64,000 nucleotides of DNA, from NCBI GenBank assembly GCA_900538555.1, contig UPYI01000006.1, positions 124,001 to 188,000 on the forward strand, written 5' to 3'. A model generated the notes under the pieces. It was given only the letters and a program-made list of their open reading frames with translations. It had not been told where the DNA came from and made no database searches. Numbering within the stretch: the stretch's first letter is position 1; every line of letters starts with the position of its first letter. The DNA comes from an uncultured Porphyromonadaceae bacterium (lineage in GTDB: Bacteria; Bacteroidota; Bacteroidia; Bacteroidales; Barnesiellaceae). The position numbers and the translations under genes were made by a program. This document shows, in pieces, positions 63,921-64,000 of this stretch.

Positions 63921-64000
63921 GATTCTTTAATACGGGATGTCATAACGGTCTATCTGCTTATTTACTGCAACTCAACCATTCCGACACGCCCGAACGGGGC

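Overview
The window looks like chromosomal DNA of a member of the order Bacteroidales. The evidence is a SusC/SusD pair with a FecR-type anti-sigma factor and an ECF sigma factor, secreted proteins with T9SS-like C-terminal sorting domains, a BioG-BioC fusion, a DUF4827-type lipoprotein, and many copies of the Bacteroidetes -7 promoter box TAnnTTTG a short distance upstream of start codons. T9SS-type cargo favours a Barnesiella-, Parabacteroides- or Porphyromonas-like lineage over Bacteroides itself, but the genus is a guess. I found no rRNA, tRNA, CRISPR array, insertion sequence or prophage.

Layout. 0-2 kb: the tail of an unrecognised gene, then pyrK-pyrD (pyrimidine synthesis). 2-11 kb: the chaperone genes htpG and clpC on the minus strand, then gyrA and a TPR protein on the plus strand. 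10.9-11.4 kb is the only long gene-free stretch and is rich in inverted repeats. 11.4-31.7 kb is mostly housekeeping: a RibD-C reductase, a THUMP-like methyltransferase, a Yip1 protein with smpB, a LolC/E permease, nhaA, lepA, a perR-rubrerythrin operon, lysC-lysA, ftsE, a CPBP protease, lptB, mlaE-mlaF, a CDGSH protein, a murB-MBL-hydrolase pair, a lipoprotein and ogt. 31.9-36.7 kb: a biotin operon (small conserved leader ORF, terminator-like hairpin, bioA, bioF, bioGC fusion, bioD; no bioB). 36.7-43.9 kb: a membrane-anchored AraC regulator, an NlpC/P60 hydrolase, nrnA, mazG, a LysR regulator and a split threonine/serine exporter with a small acidic membrane protein. 44.1-48.5 kb: a two-component system followed by three PepSY-like secreted proteins. 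49.4-63.8 kb: a SusC/SusD locus for a phosphorylated substrate: fecR, susC, susD, a beta-helix protein, an EEP-family hydrolase, an EEP plus beta-helix fusion, an alkaline phosphatase, a T9SS cargo protein and an ECF sigma factor.

How the parts work together. The last locus can be read as an outer-membrane uptake and cleavage system: EEP enzymes would cut phosphodiesters or sugar/lipid phosphates, the PhoA-type phosphatase would release phosphate, and SusCD would import the product under sigma/anti-sigma control. The two-component system very probably controls itself and the PepSY-like genes, because both promoters carry the same tandem 11-bp-spaced half-sites exactly 6 nt upstream of the -7 box. 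The perR promoter carries a Per-box-like palindrome, which fits peroxide-responsive control of the perR-rubrerythrin operon. A dispersed repeat of roughly 90 nt supplies the promoter in front of lptB and the NlpC/P60 gene, and a diverged third copy does so for a lipoprotein gene.
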